36,987 bases of DNA from Bacteroidetes bacterium CG2_30_33_31 (GTDB lineage: Bacteria; Bacteroidota; Bacteroidia; Bacteroidales; UBA1556): NCBI GenBank assembly GCA_001872625.1, contig MNXP01000022.1, forward strand, positions 1 to 36,987, read 5' to 3'. Positions within the stretch are counted from its first letter, which is position 1. Each line of letters begins with the position of its first letter. Below, piece by piece: positions 25,730 through 34,096 of this stretch. The translations under genes and the position numbers were made by a program. The notes below the pieces were generated by a model. The model was not told where the DNA came from and searched no databases. It was given only the letters and a program-made list of their open reading frames with translations.

Positions 25730-27424
25730 TTATCTATTTATTGTAAGTTTTTTCACTGAAGTATTGTTTCCAGTTTTAATGCTTACCAAATAAATCCCAT
25801 TTTCAAGATTTGATATCTCAATTCTTGATTCAGTGGCATTTACATCAACATCTTTAACCGTTTGACCAATAATATTTACTATTTTTATATTTGAAATATT
25901 TGTGGTGGAGCGAATTTTTAGAAGATTCTTAGCAGGATTTGGATACATGCTTATAGAATTTGAAATGTCAGATTTTTCAATACCAGTAAAAAGGTCGTCA
26001 ATCATAATGTCATCTAAATACATTGTCATGGTGCTTGCAGAGCTATTTGCATGAAAGCCAACAAAGTATTCTCCGGCTGTGGCAACTGTAAAAGTGGCTG
26101 AATATTTATCATAAATATCGGCAGCAACAGTTGCATCTTTTAGATTGGTAGTTAATGCAGTTGCAGTATTTCCTTGTCCGAGCATAATTGAAAAAGCTTC
26201 ATTTCCATTAACTTTTGTTTTGGCCCATGCCGATACTCCATAATTTTGGCCACTTACTAAATTTAGGCAAGTAGTTATCAACCAATCGTCTGATGATGGC
26301 GAGATGCAATAAGCATAGCCTGTTCCAAGGTTTGGATTCACCCCATTTTCAATTGTGTACCATGTATATCCATCTTGAGCAACATCTATCACGCTCCATC
26401 CTTCGAGACTTTCGCCAGTTTCAAAGCCCATGGTATAAGGAATTGTTTTGCCCGACAGGTGGTCGGCATTTATTGTTATCAAATCATTTGAGGCATCAGC
26501 ATCGGAAGAATAAATAACTTTGGCGGTAACTGTATGAAGTCCAGCAGCAGATAAATTTGCTTTAGCTGTAAAAGTATAGGTGGCAGTAGTAAAAGGTGCT
26601 AATGCAGTTCCACTGTATGTTTCTGTGGTATAAGTGCCATTATCAACTTTAAATGCAACATCAAAAGATGAAACAGAGATTGCTCCATTATTGCTTAATT
26701 CAATAGTAACATCTTCTGAACCAAGTCCACAAGCTGAATATGGTGCAATAATATTAGATACCGCCATATCAGGTGGAGTATAAGTTGCGGGGCCAGAAAC
26801 ATCATCAATTTTCATATAAAACCAATCGGTACAATCGAAGTGGTTGAAAGACACATAGATGGTGTCACCAACAAAAGCGGCAAGGCTTAATTTTTTTTGA
26901 GTCCAGGCACTATCTGTGATAGTTTTTACAAAAAGTGTATCGATGAAGTTTGAAGTAGCTTTTCCTGTTGTAGAAACTAATACCTGAAATTTATCGGCAG
27001 GATAGGCAGGGTCTTGAGCAGCAAACCAAAACGAAAGTGTGTCGCCAGTTACCGGAATTAAGGCAGGAGTAATTAAATGGTTATTTGGAGTAAGAGCACC
27101 AGAGGTAGATGTCCAAGATGCTGATACAGCAGATATTGCGCCAGTATGTGCAGAACCACCAGTATAAGCAAACCAGTTTTGTCCATCGCCATCGCCATCA
27201 ATAAATGTCCATCCTAATGGTGGAAAGGCAGTTCCTTCAAAACTTTCGGCAAGTGAAGTTTTTGGTGGTGTTACAAGTGCATTGTGTTTCTTTAGAACAA
27301 CTTTGTTGGAGCTTTGCCCTCTAAAATTGCTTACTCCTTTTTCAATTTGCTGAATATTTGATGTTTGAGCAATCAAAAACCCAAAACCAAAAACAGCTGT
27401 AAAAAGTAAAAGTGTTTTTTTCAT
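25730..27424 (-). CDS. Secreted T9SS cargo with cleaved-adhesin / choice-of-anchor domains
   Basis: A 564-residue exported protein. The signal peptide MKKTLLLFTAVFGFGFLIAQ is at the chosen ATG (27424), and the open frame upstream adds an implausible leader. A first jelly-roll module (about 55-215) starts SFEGTAFPPLGWTFIDGDGDG and has ITPALIPVTGDTLSFWFAAQ, typical of the cleaved-adhesin/choice-of-anchor J group. A CARDB-like module follows (DMAVSNIIAPYSACG...VTIELSNNG). A second jelly roll starts MGFETGESLEGWSVIDVAQDG. The C-terminus (about 490-564) is a T9SS type A sorting domain with SISMYPNPAKNLLKI, NIIGQTV and LENGIYLVSIKTG. No protease domain is present, so it is probably a surface-attached or released binding protein. 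It is monocistronic, with a strong terminator. Confidence 0.88.
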   Translation of the reverse strand: MKKTLLLFTAVFGFGFLIAQTSNIQQIEKGVSNFRGQSSNKVVLKKHNALVTPPKTSLAESFEGTAFPPLGWTFIDGDGDGQNWFAYTGGSAHTGAISAVSASWTSTSGALTPNNHLITPALIPVTGDTLSFWFAAQDPAYPADKFQVLVSTTGKATSNFIDTLFVKTITDSAWTQKKLSLAAFVGDTIYVSFNHFDCTDWFYMKIDDVSGPATYTPPDMAVSNIIAPYSACGLGSEDVTIELSNNGAISVSSFDVAFKVDNGTYTTETYSGTALAPFTTATYTFTAKANLSAAGLHTVTAKVIYSSDADASNDLITINADHLSGKTIPYTMGFETGESLEGWSVIDVAQDGYTWYTIENGVNPNLGTGYAYCISPSSDDWLITTCLNLVSGQNYGVSAWAKTKVNGNEAFSIMLGQGNTATALTTNLKDATVAADIYDKYSATFTVATAGEYFVGFHANSSASTMTMYLDDIMIDDLFTGIEKSDISNSISMYPNPAKNLLKIRSTTNISNIKIVNIIGQTVKDVDVNATESRIEISNLENGIYLVSIKTGNNTSVKKLTINR

Positions 27425-27455
27425 AATATTTATTTTCGTTAAAAAATTAAGTTCA

Positions 27456-27475
27456 ATTGGCATCATTTTGCCAAT
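27456..27475. promoter_or_regulatory. 20-bp operator-like palindrome in a divergent intergenic region
   Basis: ATTGGCA (27456-27462) and TGCCAAT (27469-27475) form a perfect inverted repeat with a 6-bp spacer. It lies between the T9SS cargo gene (- strand, start 27424) and the RIC gene (+ strand, start 27585), about 80 bp upstream of the RIC -7 box. A regulator site is inferred; the binding protein is unknown. Confidence 0.45.
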
Positions 27476-27556
27476 GGCTAAAATAGATAAAAAACTATTA
27501 ATATTAGGTAGAATAAAATATTTTTTCATAATTCAATATAAATCTCTTATAAATCT

Positions 27557-27564
27557 TATCTTTG
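27557..27564 (+). promoter_or_regulatory. -7 promoter element of the RIC/LuxR operon
   Basis: TATCTTTG is an exact TAnnTTTG match and ends 20 nt before the ATG at 27585. It lies inside the open frame that extends upstream to 27468, so the longer start is excluded. No -33 TTG is seen at the standard spacing, which may mean an activator is needed. Confidence 0.6.
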
Positions 27565-27584
27565 TCAGCACAAAATATATTCTT

Positions 27585-28310
27585 ATGATTTTTTCAAAAA
27601 ACATTAAGATGGCTGATGTGATTCTTAATAATCATCATTTGCTATCGGTGATAAGTCGCTTTGAGATTAAGCTTGGTTTTGGCGAGAAAACGGTGGAAGA
27701 AGTTTGCAATGTTCACGGCGTGAATGTGGATTTCTTTCTTGAGATTGTAAATACTTTTAATGAACCTGATTATTTTCCACAAAATTATCTCGAAAGTTTT
27801 CCACTGAGCTTGATAATTGCTTATCTTAAAAATACTCATAATTATTATTTAAATCTCAAAATGCCAGAGATTTACGCTTTAATACAAAAGCTTTTGGACG
27901 AAAGCGACAAGCCTATTTCTAAAGAGCTTAAACTAATCAGCAAATTTTTTATCGACTATAAAATTCATCTTAGCCAGCACATTAAAAGAGAGGAAGAAGT
28001 TGTTTATCCATACATTTTGAAATTGGAACTGTTTTATAAATCAAATGAAAATTTGACAGCCAACGAAATTAAAGAGTTGAAAGATTACGCTATAGAAAGA
28101 TATGTTGATGAGCATGAAAATATTGAAGATAGTTTGTATGATTTGAAAAGTCTGATAATTAAATATCTTCCTCCACAAGAAAACAATGTGCTCTGTTATA
28201 AGATTCTTGGACAACTTGGGCATCTTGAAAAAGATATAAATGACCATTCAAATATGGAGAACAGAGTTTTGGTTCCACGAGTTACGCTGATGGAAAAAAT
28301 GTTAAAATAA
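27585..28310 (+). CDS. RIC/YtfE-like di-iron protein (hemerythrin domain)
   Basis: A 241-residue cytoplasmic protein related to RIC (repair of iron centres: YtfE, ScdA). The N-terminal part, FGEKTVEEVCNVHGVNVDFFLEIVN, is like the DUF542/ScdA_N domain with its conserved Cys (C41). The four-helix hemerythrin-like bundle supplies candidate iron ligands H85 (NTHNYYL), H128/H132 (HLSQHIKREEE), E137, H177 (VDEHENIE) and H213/H221 (LGHLEKDINDHSNMENR). Such proteins repair nitrosylated or oxidised Fe-S clusters. The longer frame back to 27468 is rejected because a -7 promoter lies in it; M48 at 27609 is a possible alternative start. The next gene, a LuxR-type regulator, begins four bases after the stop, so they form an operon. 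Confidence 0.85.
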   Translation: MIFSKNIKMADVILNNHHLLSVISRFEIKLGFGEKTVEEVCNVHGVNVDFFLEIVNTFNEPDYFPQNYLESFPLSLIIAYLKNTHNYYLNLKMPEIYALIQKLLDESDKPISKELKLISKFFIDYKIHLSQHIKREEEVVYPYILKLELFYKSNENLTANEIKELKDYAIERYVDEHENIEDSLYDLKSLIIKYLPPQENNVLCYKILGQLGHLEKDINDHSNMENRVLVPRVTLMEKMLK

Positions 28311-28314
28311 AGCT

Positions 28315-28905
28315 ATGAAGCAAATCAACTTTATTATTGCAAGTAAATCTTACCTTATTAATAAAGGCCTTTCAATTACGCTTAACGAGATTAAAAATGC
28401 CAAAGTTGTAGAAATTATTGAAGATTCATCAGCAATTATTCAAAGTTTAACAACTCATCAACCTGATTTTCTGATTGTTGCCAGCGACTTGATTCGCTCC
28501 TTAAGTGATGAAGTTTTGAATTCGATTTTTAAATCTTCCACCAACACCAAGATTATTCAGCTTAAATTTTCTCCAGAGGTTTTAAGCAACATAATAATTC
28601 ACTCCAATTTTGATGTGTATTCTACTAAGAAAGAGACTATTGAATACTTTTTGAATTTAGTGGAGACCGACAATTTTTTGACAAATGCGCATGAAGAGAA
28701 AATTAGCAACAGAGAAAGAACAATTTTGAAACATGTAGCATTGGGCAAAACCAACAAAGAAATTGCAGAAGCATTATTTATAAGCATTCATACTGTGATA
28801 ACTCACCGCAAAAAAATTACAGCCAAGCTTGGTATAAAATCTATCTCTGGTCTAACAGTTTACGCAATCATCAATGGATTAATATCCATGGAAGAAGTAG
28901 AATAA
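28315..28905 (+). CDS. LuxR-type HTH regulator with a degenerate receiver domain
   Basis: A 196-residue regulator. The C-terminal HTH (about 130-190) is a standard LuxR/NarL type: SNRERTILKHVALGKTNKEIAEAL, read from about residue 131, then ISIHTVITHRKKITAKLGIKS. The N-terminal half has the size and strand pattern of a receiver, but the acidic pocket is gone (FIIASKS instead of an Asp pair) and the phospho-Asp position in PDFLIVASDL is Ala. It is therefore probably phosphorylation-independent. It is cotranscribed with the di-iron protein four bases upstream, and a bidirectional terminator follows its stop. It may sense its signal through the partner or a ligand; that is inference. Confidence 0.88.
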   Translation: MKQINFIIASKSYLINKGLSITLNEIKNAKVVEIIEDSSAIIQSLTTHQPDFLIVASDLIRSLSDEVLNSIFKSSTNTKIIQLKFSPEVLSNIIIHSNFDVYSTKKETIEYFLNLVETDNFLTNAHEEKISNRERTILKHVALGKTNKEIAEALFISIHTVITHRKKITAKLGIKSISGLTVYAIINGLISMEEVE

Positions 28906-28941
28906 AAAAACCTGACTAAAAATTTTTAATCAGGTTTTTTT
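28904..28941. terminator. Bidirectional intrinsic terminator between convergent genes
   Basis: ACCTGA and TCAGGT close a hairpin with an inner TAAAAA/TTTTTA stem, flanked by an A-run at 28904-28910 and a T-run at 28935-28941. It serves the LuxR-type gene (+) and the PLD-family gene ending at 28958 (-). Confidence 0.9.
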
Positions 28942-28957
28942 GAGAAAATTTATTGGA

Positions 28958-31177
28958 TTATTTAACCATAAATTTTTTCATGTACATTCCATCTTTAGAT
29001 GCGATTTTCAAAATATAAATTCCGCTTTTTACATTACTTAGATTAAGTTTTACTTTGTTTTTGCCTGAATTTACTTGCTCAACTTTGCTCAAAATAGTTC
29101 TACCAGAAATGTCAGCAATTTCAAAAGTACTTTGCGAAGATTGTGATGCTGTAATATTTACAAATAAATTCTCCGATACTGGATTTGGAAATACATCTAC
29201 TTGCAAAAGATTAGAATTATTAGAAATTCCAGAATGAACATTCTGATAAAATCTGTATCTAAATGCCTGATAATAAAGATTTGCAATAGTTTCATCATGA
29301 ATCACAAGAGTATTTTCATCATTAATATTATTTGCAGCATTGCTCCAATTATGCGAGCCCACTTCTAAGGAAGCATTTGCCAAACCGTTATCAACAACCA
29401 TAAATTTGTGATGCATAATTCCAGGAGCTATGGCATCTTCTACAAGGTTTGTATCGATAAGGTTATGAAAAATACTCCAATCTAAGGTCGAAAAATCAGC
29501 TTCCGCATTGCCTAAAATATGAAGTTTTACACCATTATTATTCACGGCATCTTGGAGAGCGTAAGCAATATCGGTTCTGGTAATCAGCATGGTAGCAATA
29601 TCTATGGTGGCAGTAGCAGCTGCAATTTCCGAAAGTATTACATCATTTGTTCCATCACTCGGGCTAAAATATGATTTGATATGTTTGCTTCCAATTATAA
29701 ATTCGTGAGGAGTATTATCCAATTTATCTGGTCCAAATTTGGAAGCAATTAGGTCGGGAATAGCGCCAGTGGAGCCAAACATTTCATTAAATTCCAAATT
29801 GTATGTAATGGCTAACGATTTATCTTGAATGATAATCACACTATTTGCATCAGTATTTATTTGCCCTTCAGTAAGATTTGTGGAGCCTGTCCATACAATT
29901 GGAACATTTACATTAGAATTATAAGCATCAAAAATTATGAATTTATTGTGCATAATTCCATATTGTGAGCCTACAGGATTCGCAATTTTTTTGATGCCTG
30001 CATCTAATTGTTGAAGTCCAGTATTATTTGCAGCATTATCGAAAATTACTCTCACTACCACACCTCTTGTATAAGCATTATTCAATGCTGTAGCAATATT
30101 GGCAATGTTTGCAGAATTGAAATTGTACATTGTAAAATCAATAGTTGCCTGTGCTCTGTCGATATATTTTACCAAAGTATCGTCTATGGCATTGGTCAAA
30201 GTTATAGCATTTACCCCTGTACTTACGCTATGGTCGGTAGGATGATTGAAATAAACTTTGATATCTCCTGAAGAAACTGATTGTGTAATAAAAACTCTTA
30301 TGGGTGAAAAAGCTGTATCGTTGCCCAGCACAGAAAAAGCTTTTACATAAAAAAGTTGAGAAGGACTTGCATTTTTAATGGCAACATGATGGGCAATAGA
30401 AGAAGTAGTATCAGATAAATGATTTACAAGATTATTATTGGATGAACCATAAAATATTTCAGAAGTTCCAGCATTATCGGTAATCCAATTCAATGCAAAA
30501 CCTGTGGTAGAAAGAGAATCCAAGCTTACAGATGAAATTATTGAAATGCTTGAACTATTAATAATATCTGCAGAATCTCTACATAGCAATTGATATCCTG
30601 TAGTAGGACTGCTATAAGAGAATTGTGAATTTATTCCTATCAATGATACAGTTCCTGAAGGAATTACATGGCCAATTAAAGGATTATTAGCACGAACATA
30701 AATAGAAGAAGTTAAACCATTGGCAGTAAAATAATAAGAAGTATTGCTACTAAATGTACCACCTGGATTTGTGGTAAAAGTAGCGTTATTAATTCTTACC
30801 AATTCGCTTTCATGATTTTCGTTGAGCGAGTCAATTGGTGCAACTTCTGGAGTTGGCAAAGCATTTCCTGTGGATAGAACGGTGAAACTTGTCAATGGAT
30901 CGAGTTCAGTAAGTTGGTTGTAATTCTTCAGAGTACCAGTAATTTGGATAGAATCGCCGCGTTGGACTGTACTCAAAGTAGCTCCATAAGCTGCAATTCC
31001 AGCAGTACTATCTTGTAGATATCTTATTACACCTAACTCAGAACCATTGGTAACAATGCCTTTGACGGTAACCACTGTTCCCATGCTTAGATTTCTTGCT
31101 GCTTTTATGGTTATTTGTGCGAAGGAAGCGCTTGCTGCAAAAACCAAAATTGAGATTAAAAAAAGTTTGATTTTCAT
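28958..31177 (-). CDS. Secreted phospholipase-D-superfamily (two-HKD) protein with OB-like, Fn3 and T9SS domains; candidate extracellular nuclease
   Basis: A 739-residue exported protein with signal peptide MKIKLFLISILVFAASASFA. An OB-fold-like module (about 23-110, GTVVTVKGIVTNGSELGVIRY) and a second beta module (to about 205) follow. A fibronectin-III-like module comes next (about 210-298, TGFALNWITDNAGTSEIFYG). Two PLD catalytic repeats are intact. The first HKD is H410-x-K412-x4-D417 (IMHNKFIIFD) with GSTNLTEG after it. The second is H589-x-K591-x4-D596 (IMHHKFMVVD) with GSHNWSNA. The C-terminus (about 660-739) is a T9SS type A sorting domain (VDVFPNPVSENLFV). PLD enzymes cleave phosphodiesters in DNA or phospholipids. 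The OB-like N-terminus and the neighbouring LTD protein favour a nuclease, but a phospholipase is possible. It follows the TonB receptor by 38 bases. Confidence 0.88.
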   Translation of the reverse strand: MKIKLFLISILVFAASASFAQITIKAARNLSMGTVVTVKGIVTNGSELGVIRYLQDSTAGIAAYGATLSTVQRGDSIQITGTLKNYNQLTELDPLTSFTVLSTGNALPTPEVAPIDSLNENHESELVRINNATFTTNPGGTFSSNTSYYFTANGLTSSIYVRANNPLIGHVIPSGTVSLIGINSQFSYSSPTTGYQLLCRDSADIINSSSISIISSVSLDSLSTTGFALNWITDNAGTSEIFYGSSNNNLVNHLSDTTSSIAHHVAIKNASPSQLFYVKAFSVLGNDTAFSPIRVFITQSVSSGDIKVYFNHPTDHSVSTGVNAITLTNAIDDTLVKYIDRAQATIDFTMYNFNSANIANIATALNNAYTRGVVVRVIFDNAANNTGLQQLDAGIKKIANPVGSQYGIMHNKFIIFDAYNSNVNVPIVWTGSTNLTEGQINTDANSVIIIQDKSLAITYNLEFNEMFGSTGAIPDLIASKFGPDKLDNTPHEFIIGSKHIKSYFSPSDGTNDVILSEIAAATATIDIATMLITRTDIAYALQDAVNNNGVKLHILGNAEADFSTLDWSIFHNLIDTNLVEDAIAPGIMHHKFMVVDNGLANASLEVGSHNWSNAANNINDENTLVIHDETIANLYYQAFRYRFYQNVHSGISNNSNLLQVDVFPNPVSENLFVNITASQSSQSTFEIADISGRTILSKVEQVNSGKNKVKLNLSNVKSGIYILKIASKDGMYMKKFMVK

Positions 31178-31215
31178 AATTTGATAATATTTATATAAAT
31201 GATTTAGTTTAATAA

Positions 31216-34020
31216 TTAAAAATTTATTGCCAATGAGGTAACGAACCTACGTCCCATACCGAAAAAAACTGCGGCGGATTTTGCGTCAAAAGAATTCCAG
31301 CTTTGGCCACTGTATCCATCATTGTTGTGAGCGTCAGTAATGTAAACATTATCAAGCACATTTAAGACAGAAAGACGTATGTTGAAGCCTAATTTTTTAT
31401 GTTTAAAACTATATCCAGCAAAAGCATCCAACAGGGCATAGTTTGGTATTTTCCAAGATTGTTTTGGGTTTCCATTTGCATCAAAAGAAGATGGATGAAG
31501 CTTTGGATCTAACGACATAGGGTCAAAATTGGAATAATTATCTCCAAAAAAAGTAAGAGTGCTCTTCAAATAGAGACCTTTTTTTATTTGCCAACGAAGG
31601 CTTTCTCTCAGCTGAGTTTGAGCGGCATCGCCAACTTTTAATCCTTTAGCATCAAAAAATATTTTTCTTACTACCTCACCTGTATTATCATTTACAACTT
31701 CGGCAGAGTCAGCAGAAGTCCAACGCCAATCGCCTAACGAAATCACTGATTCGGAAAGAATATATTTGTTAATCTGCCATGCAATTTCTGTCTCTAAACC
31801 TTTGTGGAGAGCATTCATTCCATTGATATTTACTTTGTAAGTAACGTCATCAATTTTTATTGAAGAAGCAACATCGGCAGGTTTATTTTGCCAATTTGTA
31901 AGATAAGCATTCAGATCCACAGTAATGTCGCCATTAAAGAAAGTATATCCCAATTCTATCGCTTTAACTATCTCATTTTTAATTTGTTTATACATTCTGT
32001 TGTTATTGTCATAAACATTTGCAAAACGAGGAGCTTTGTTAAGGTAGCCAATATTTATATAGACATTTTGAGTTTCGGAGATATTATAATTTGCGCCAGC
32101 TTTAGCAGTATAGCCAGGAATATATTTCCAGCCAGTTTCAGCAGTGCGAGCCTCAGGAGAATTTAGGGTATAAGCTTGTCCATTAAGTTTAAAAGTATCA
32201 GCAAGAGCAATAAATTTACCTTGCGATAAATCAAATTTTGGTGTGTAACCTACAGCTTGATAAAATGTTTGTCCATTAATTACGAGGTCTTTTTTCTTAA
32301 AGTAGTCAATTCTATTATAACCGCTATAAGCCATCGTTAGATTTACAAAATACGACCAGTTTCCTTCCTTTACGTTTAATTGAGCGAAAAGTCCACCCCA
32401 ACGTACCAAGGCGTCGTTGTGGTAATAGACAATGTCGCCATTTTTACGAACTGTGGAGGGATTTGTCTTATCATTAAGTTCAGTAGCAGTATAAGTATCG
32501 ATAAATGAGTTCGCTCCAAGCAAATCATAAGTTGTACGATAATGAGAGCCTTTATAACTTCTTAGGTCTAAACCACCAGAAAGTTCCCAATTTTTTTTGA
32601 ATCGCCAGCCAAAAGAAGAGAGTAATCCATACCAAAAATGGTCGTTATTAGATGCATAAATAAAATCGCCTTTTCCTTCGAGTGCAGTTCCATTATTTTT
32701 CATATTTGAATTATACGATGATTGAATATCTTTTAAACCATCGCTCAAGGTTGTTAGAGTTCGGGAAAATCCAGTTCCTCCTCCATTTCCCATCGACAAA
32801 TAAGCAATATTTGAAATGTAGAGTTTTGAGGAGACATTCCAAAAATCTCGAATGCTATATTGAGGCTTGAAATAGAAGTTAATTTTCTCATTCACTTTTT
32901 CTTGTTTGCTTAAGGTATCGCTACCCTGTGTTGACCATCGATTGAGATTTCCCCAATTTTGGTTATAACGCAAGCCCAGATTTGTCGGTTTTCCTTTTAT
33001 GTAATTGCTGTCGGCGATTCCAACTTTCTTGGCATAGTCGGTACTAAATTCAGCTATTGAGTTTTGATATGCTCTTTGACCATGAGATTGTGGCGAACCA
33101 ATAGCCGAAAGGCTAAGTAAATGATCCCCTATAGCTTTATCAACTCTCACAAAGAAAAACCAGTCTCTTGTCCAAGTCATATCAGCCCAGCCGTTACCTC
33201 TTTTGTAGTATCCCGAAAAAGTAACTCCCCAGCCATTCTTTAGTCTGCCAGAATTTAATGCCAACGATGAGCGGCTATAGCCATCTGAGCCCATTTCTTG
33301 ATTTACTTTAAAGCTTTTTTTCGAATCTATTCCTCTGGTGATAATGTTCATGGTTCCACCCACCGAAGGGAGAGCAAGTTTGGAAGCACCTAATCCTCTT
33401 TGTACCTGAATTGAGCGCGTTGCCAAATCTAATCCTGACCAATTTGACCAATAAACCCAACCATTTTCCATATCATTTACTGGAATTCCATCAATCATAA
33501 CTGCAACATTTCTTTGGCTAAAACCTCTGATATTTATTCTTGCATCGCCGTCACCGCCACCTAATTGGGTAGCATAAACTCCTGGTGTTGAATTCAATAT
33601 CATTGGTAAATCTTGAGCAGCCAATTCTTCTTCTAATTTTGCTGGTTTAATGGTTGAAAAGGCTACTGGGGTCTCGCGAGATTTTGCCACATCTGAAACT
33701 ATTTCTACTTCTTCAAGTGTTGAATTTTCGAGCTGAAATACAATTACTTTTTCGCTTTTATCAAGAACGATAGTTTTTTCAATTTGATTGTAACCAACAT
33801 AAGAGACTTTAAATCTATAGATTCCGTAATCAAGTTTCACAGAAAAATTACCATTCAAATCAGAGATAATTCCTTTGCCTTCGCTGTACATAATGTTTAC
33901 TCCTATAAGTTTTTCGCCAGTAGTCTTATCAGTTACGCTTCCTTTGATATTTCCCTGCTGAGCATTCATAGTTGAAAACGCATACATGGCAAATAATAAA
34001 ATAATAATTTTTAATTTCAT
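31216..34020 (-). CDS. TonB-dependent outer-membrane receptor with CarboxypepD_reg-like domain
   Basis: A 934-residue receptor. Signal peptide MKLKIIILLFAMYAFSTMNAQ; CarboxypepD_reg-like domain (about 22-110, GNIKGSVTDKTTGEKLIGVNI, SDLNGNFSVKL); plug (about 115-230) with TPVAFSTI, INIRGFSQRNVAVMIDGIPV and GASKLALPSVGGTMNIIT; then a long beta barrel ending in ...RRFVTSLAINF with the terminal aromatic residue expected for BAM insertion. It is not a SusC type: there is no SusD gene and the plug differs. The substrate is unknown. The gene lies between a secreted lamin-tail-domain protein and a secreted two-HKD enzyme, which suggests uptake of a product of that enzyme. A terminator precedes it, so expression may partly depend on read-through; TATCCTTG at 34035-34042 (- strand, one mismatch) is a weak -7 candidate. 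Confidence 0.93.
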   Translation of the reverse strand: MKLKIIILLFAMYAFSTMNAQQGNIKGSVTDKTTGEKLIGVNIMYSEGKGIISDLNGNFSVKLDYGIYRFKVSYVGYNQIEKTIVLDKSEKVIVFQLENSTLEEVEIVSDVAKSRETPVAFSTIKPAKLEEELAAQDLPMILNSTPGVYATQLGGGDGDARINIRGFSQRNVAVMIDGIPVNDMENGWVYWSNWSGLDLATRSIQVQRGLGASKLALPSVGGTMNIITRGIDSKKSFKVNQEMGSDGYSRSSLALNSGRLKNGWGVTFSGYYKRGNGWADMTWTRDWFFFVRVDKAIGDHLLSLSAIGSPQSHGQRAYQNSIAEFSTDYAKKVGIADSNYIKGKPTNLGLRYNQNWGNLNRWSTQGSDTLSKQEKVNEKINFYFKPQYSIRDFWNVSSKLYISNIAYLSMGNGGGTGFSRTLTTLSDGLKDIQSSYNSNMKNNGTALEGKGDFIYASNNDHFWYGLLSSFGWRFKKNWELSGGLDLRSYKGSHYRTTYDLLGANSFIDTYTATELNDKTNPSTVRKNGDIVYYHNDALVRWGGLFAQLNVKEGNWSYFVNLTMAYSGYNRIDYFKKKDLVINGQTFYQAVGYTPKFDLSQGKFIALADTFKLNGQAYTLNSPEARTAETGWKYIPGYTAKAGANYNISETQNVYINIGYLNKAPRFANVYDNNNRMYKQIKNEIVKAIELGYTFFNGDITVDLNAYLTNWQNKPADVASSIKIDDVTYKVNINGMNALHKGLETEIAWQINKYILSESVISLGDWRWTSADSAEVVNDNTGEVVRKIFFDAKGLKVGDAAQTQLRESLRWQIKKGLYLKSTLTFFGDNYSNFDPMSLDPKLHPSSFDANGNPKQSWKIPNYALLDAFAGYSFKHKKLGFNIRLSVLNVLDNVYITDAHNNDGYSGQSWNSFDAKSAAVFFGMGRRFVTSLAINF

Positions 34021-34041
34021 ATTTATTTCTTTTTCAAGGAT

Positions 34042-34079
34042 AAAAAACCCTCATTCATAAAATAAATGAGAGTTTTTTT
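34042..34079 (-). terminator. Intrinsic terminator between the LTD gene and the TonB receptor gene
   Basis: CTCATT (34050-34055) pairs with AATGAG (34065-34070), extended by A/T-runs on both sides with one C-A mismatch. On the - strand it begins 18 bases after the LTD stop and ends in a T-run. It should reduce, not necessarily abolish, transcription into the receptor gene. Confidence 0.8.
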
Positions 34080-34096
34080 ATATTAATCATTAAAGA

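Noticed and set aside
27468-27584. 39-residue N-terminal extension of the RIC protein
   Set aside because: It contains the exact -7 promoter box at 27557-27564, and the family start aligns with the ATG at 27585.
31216-34020. SusC-type polysaccharide receptor
   Set aside because: No SusD-like lipoprotein or glycoside hydrolase is adjacent, and the plug lacks typical SusC features.
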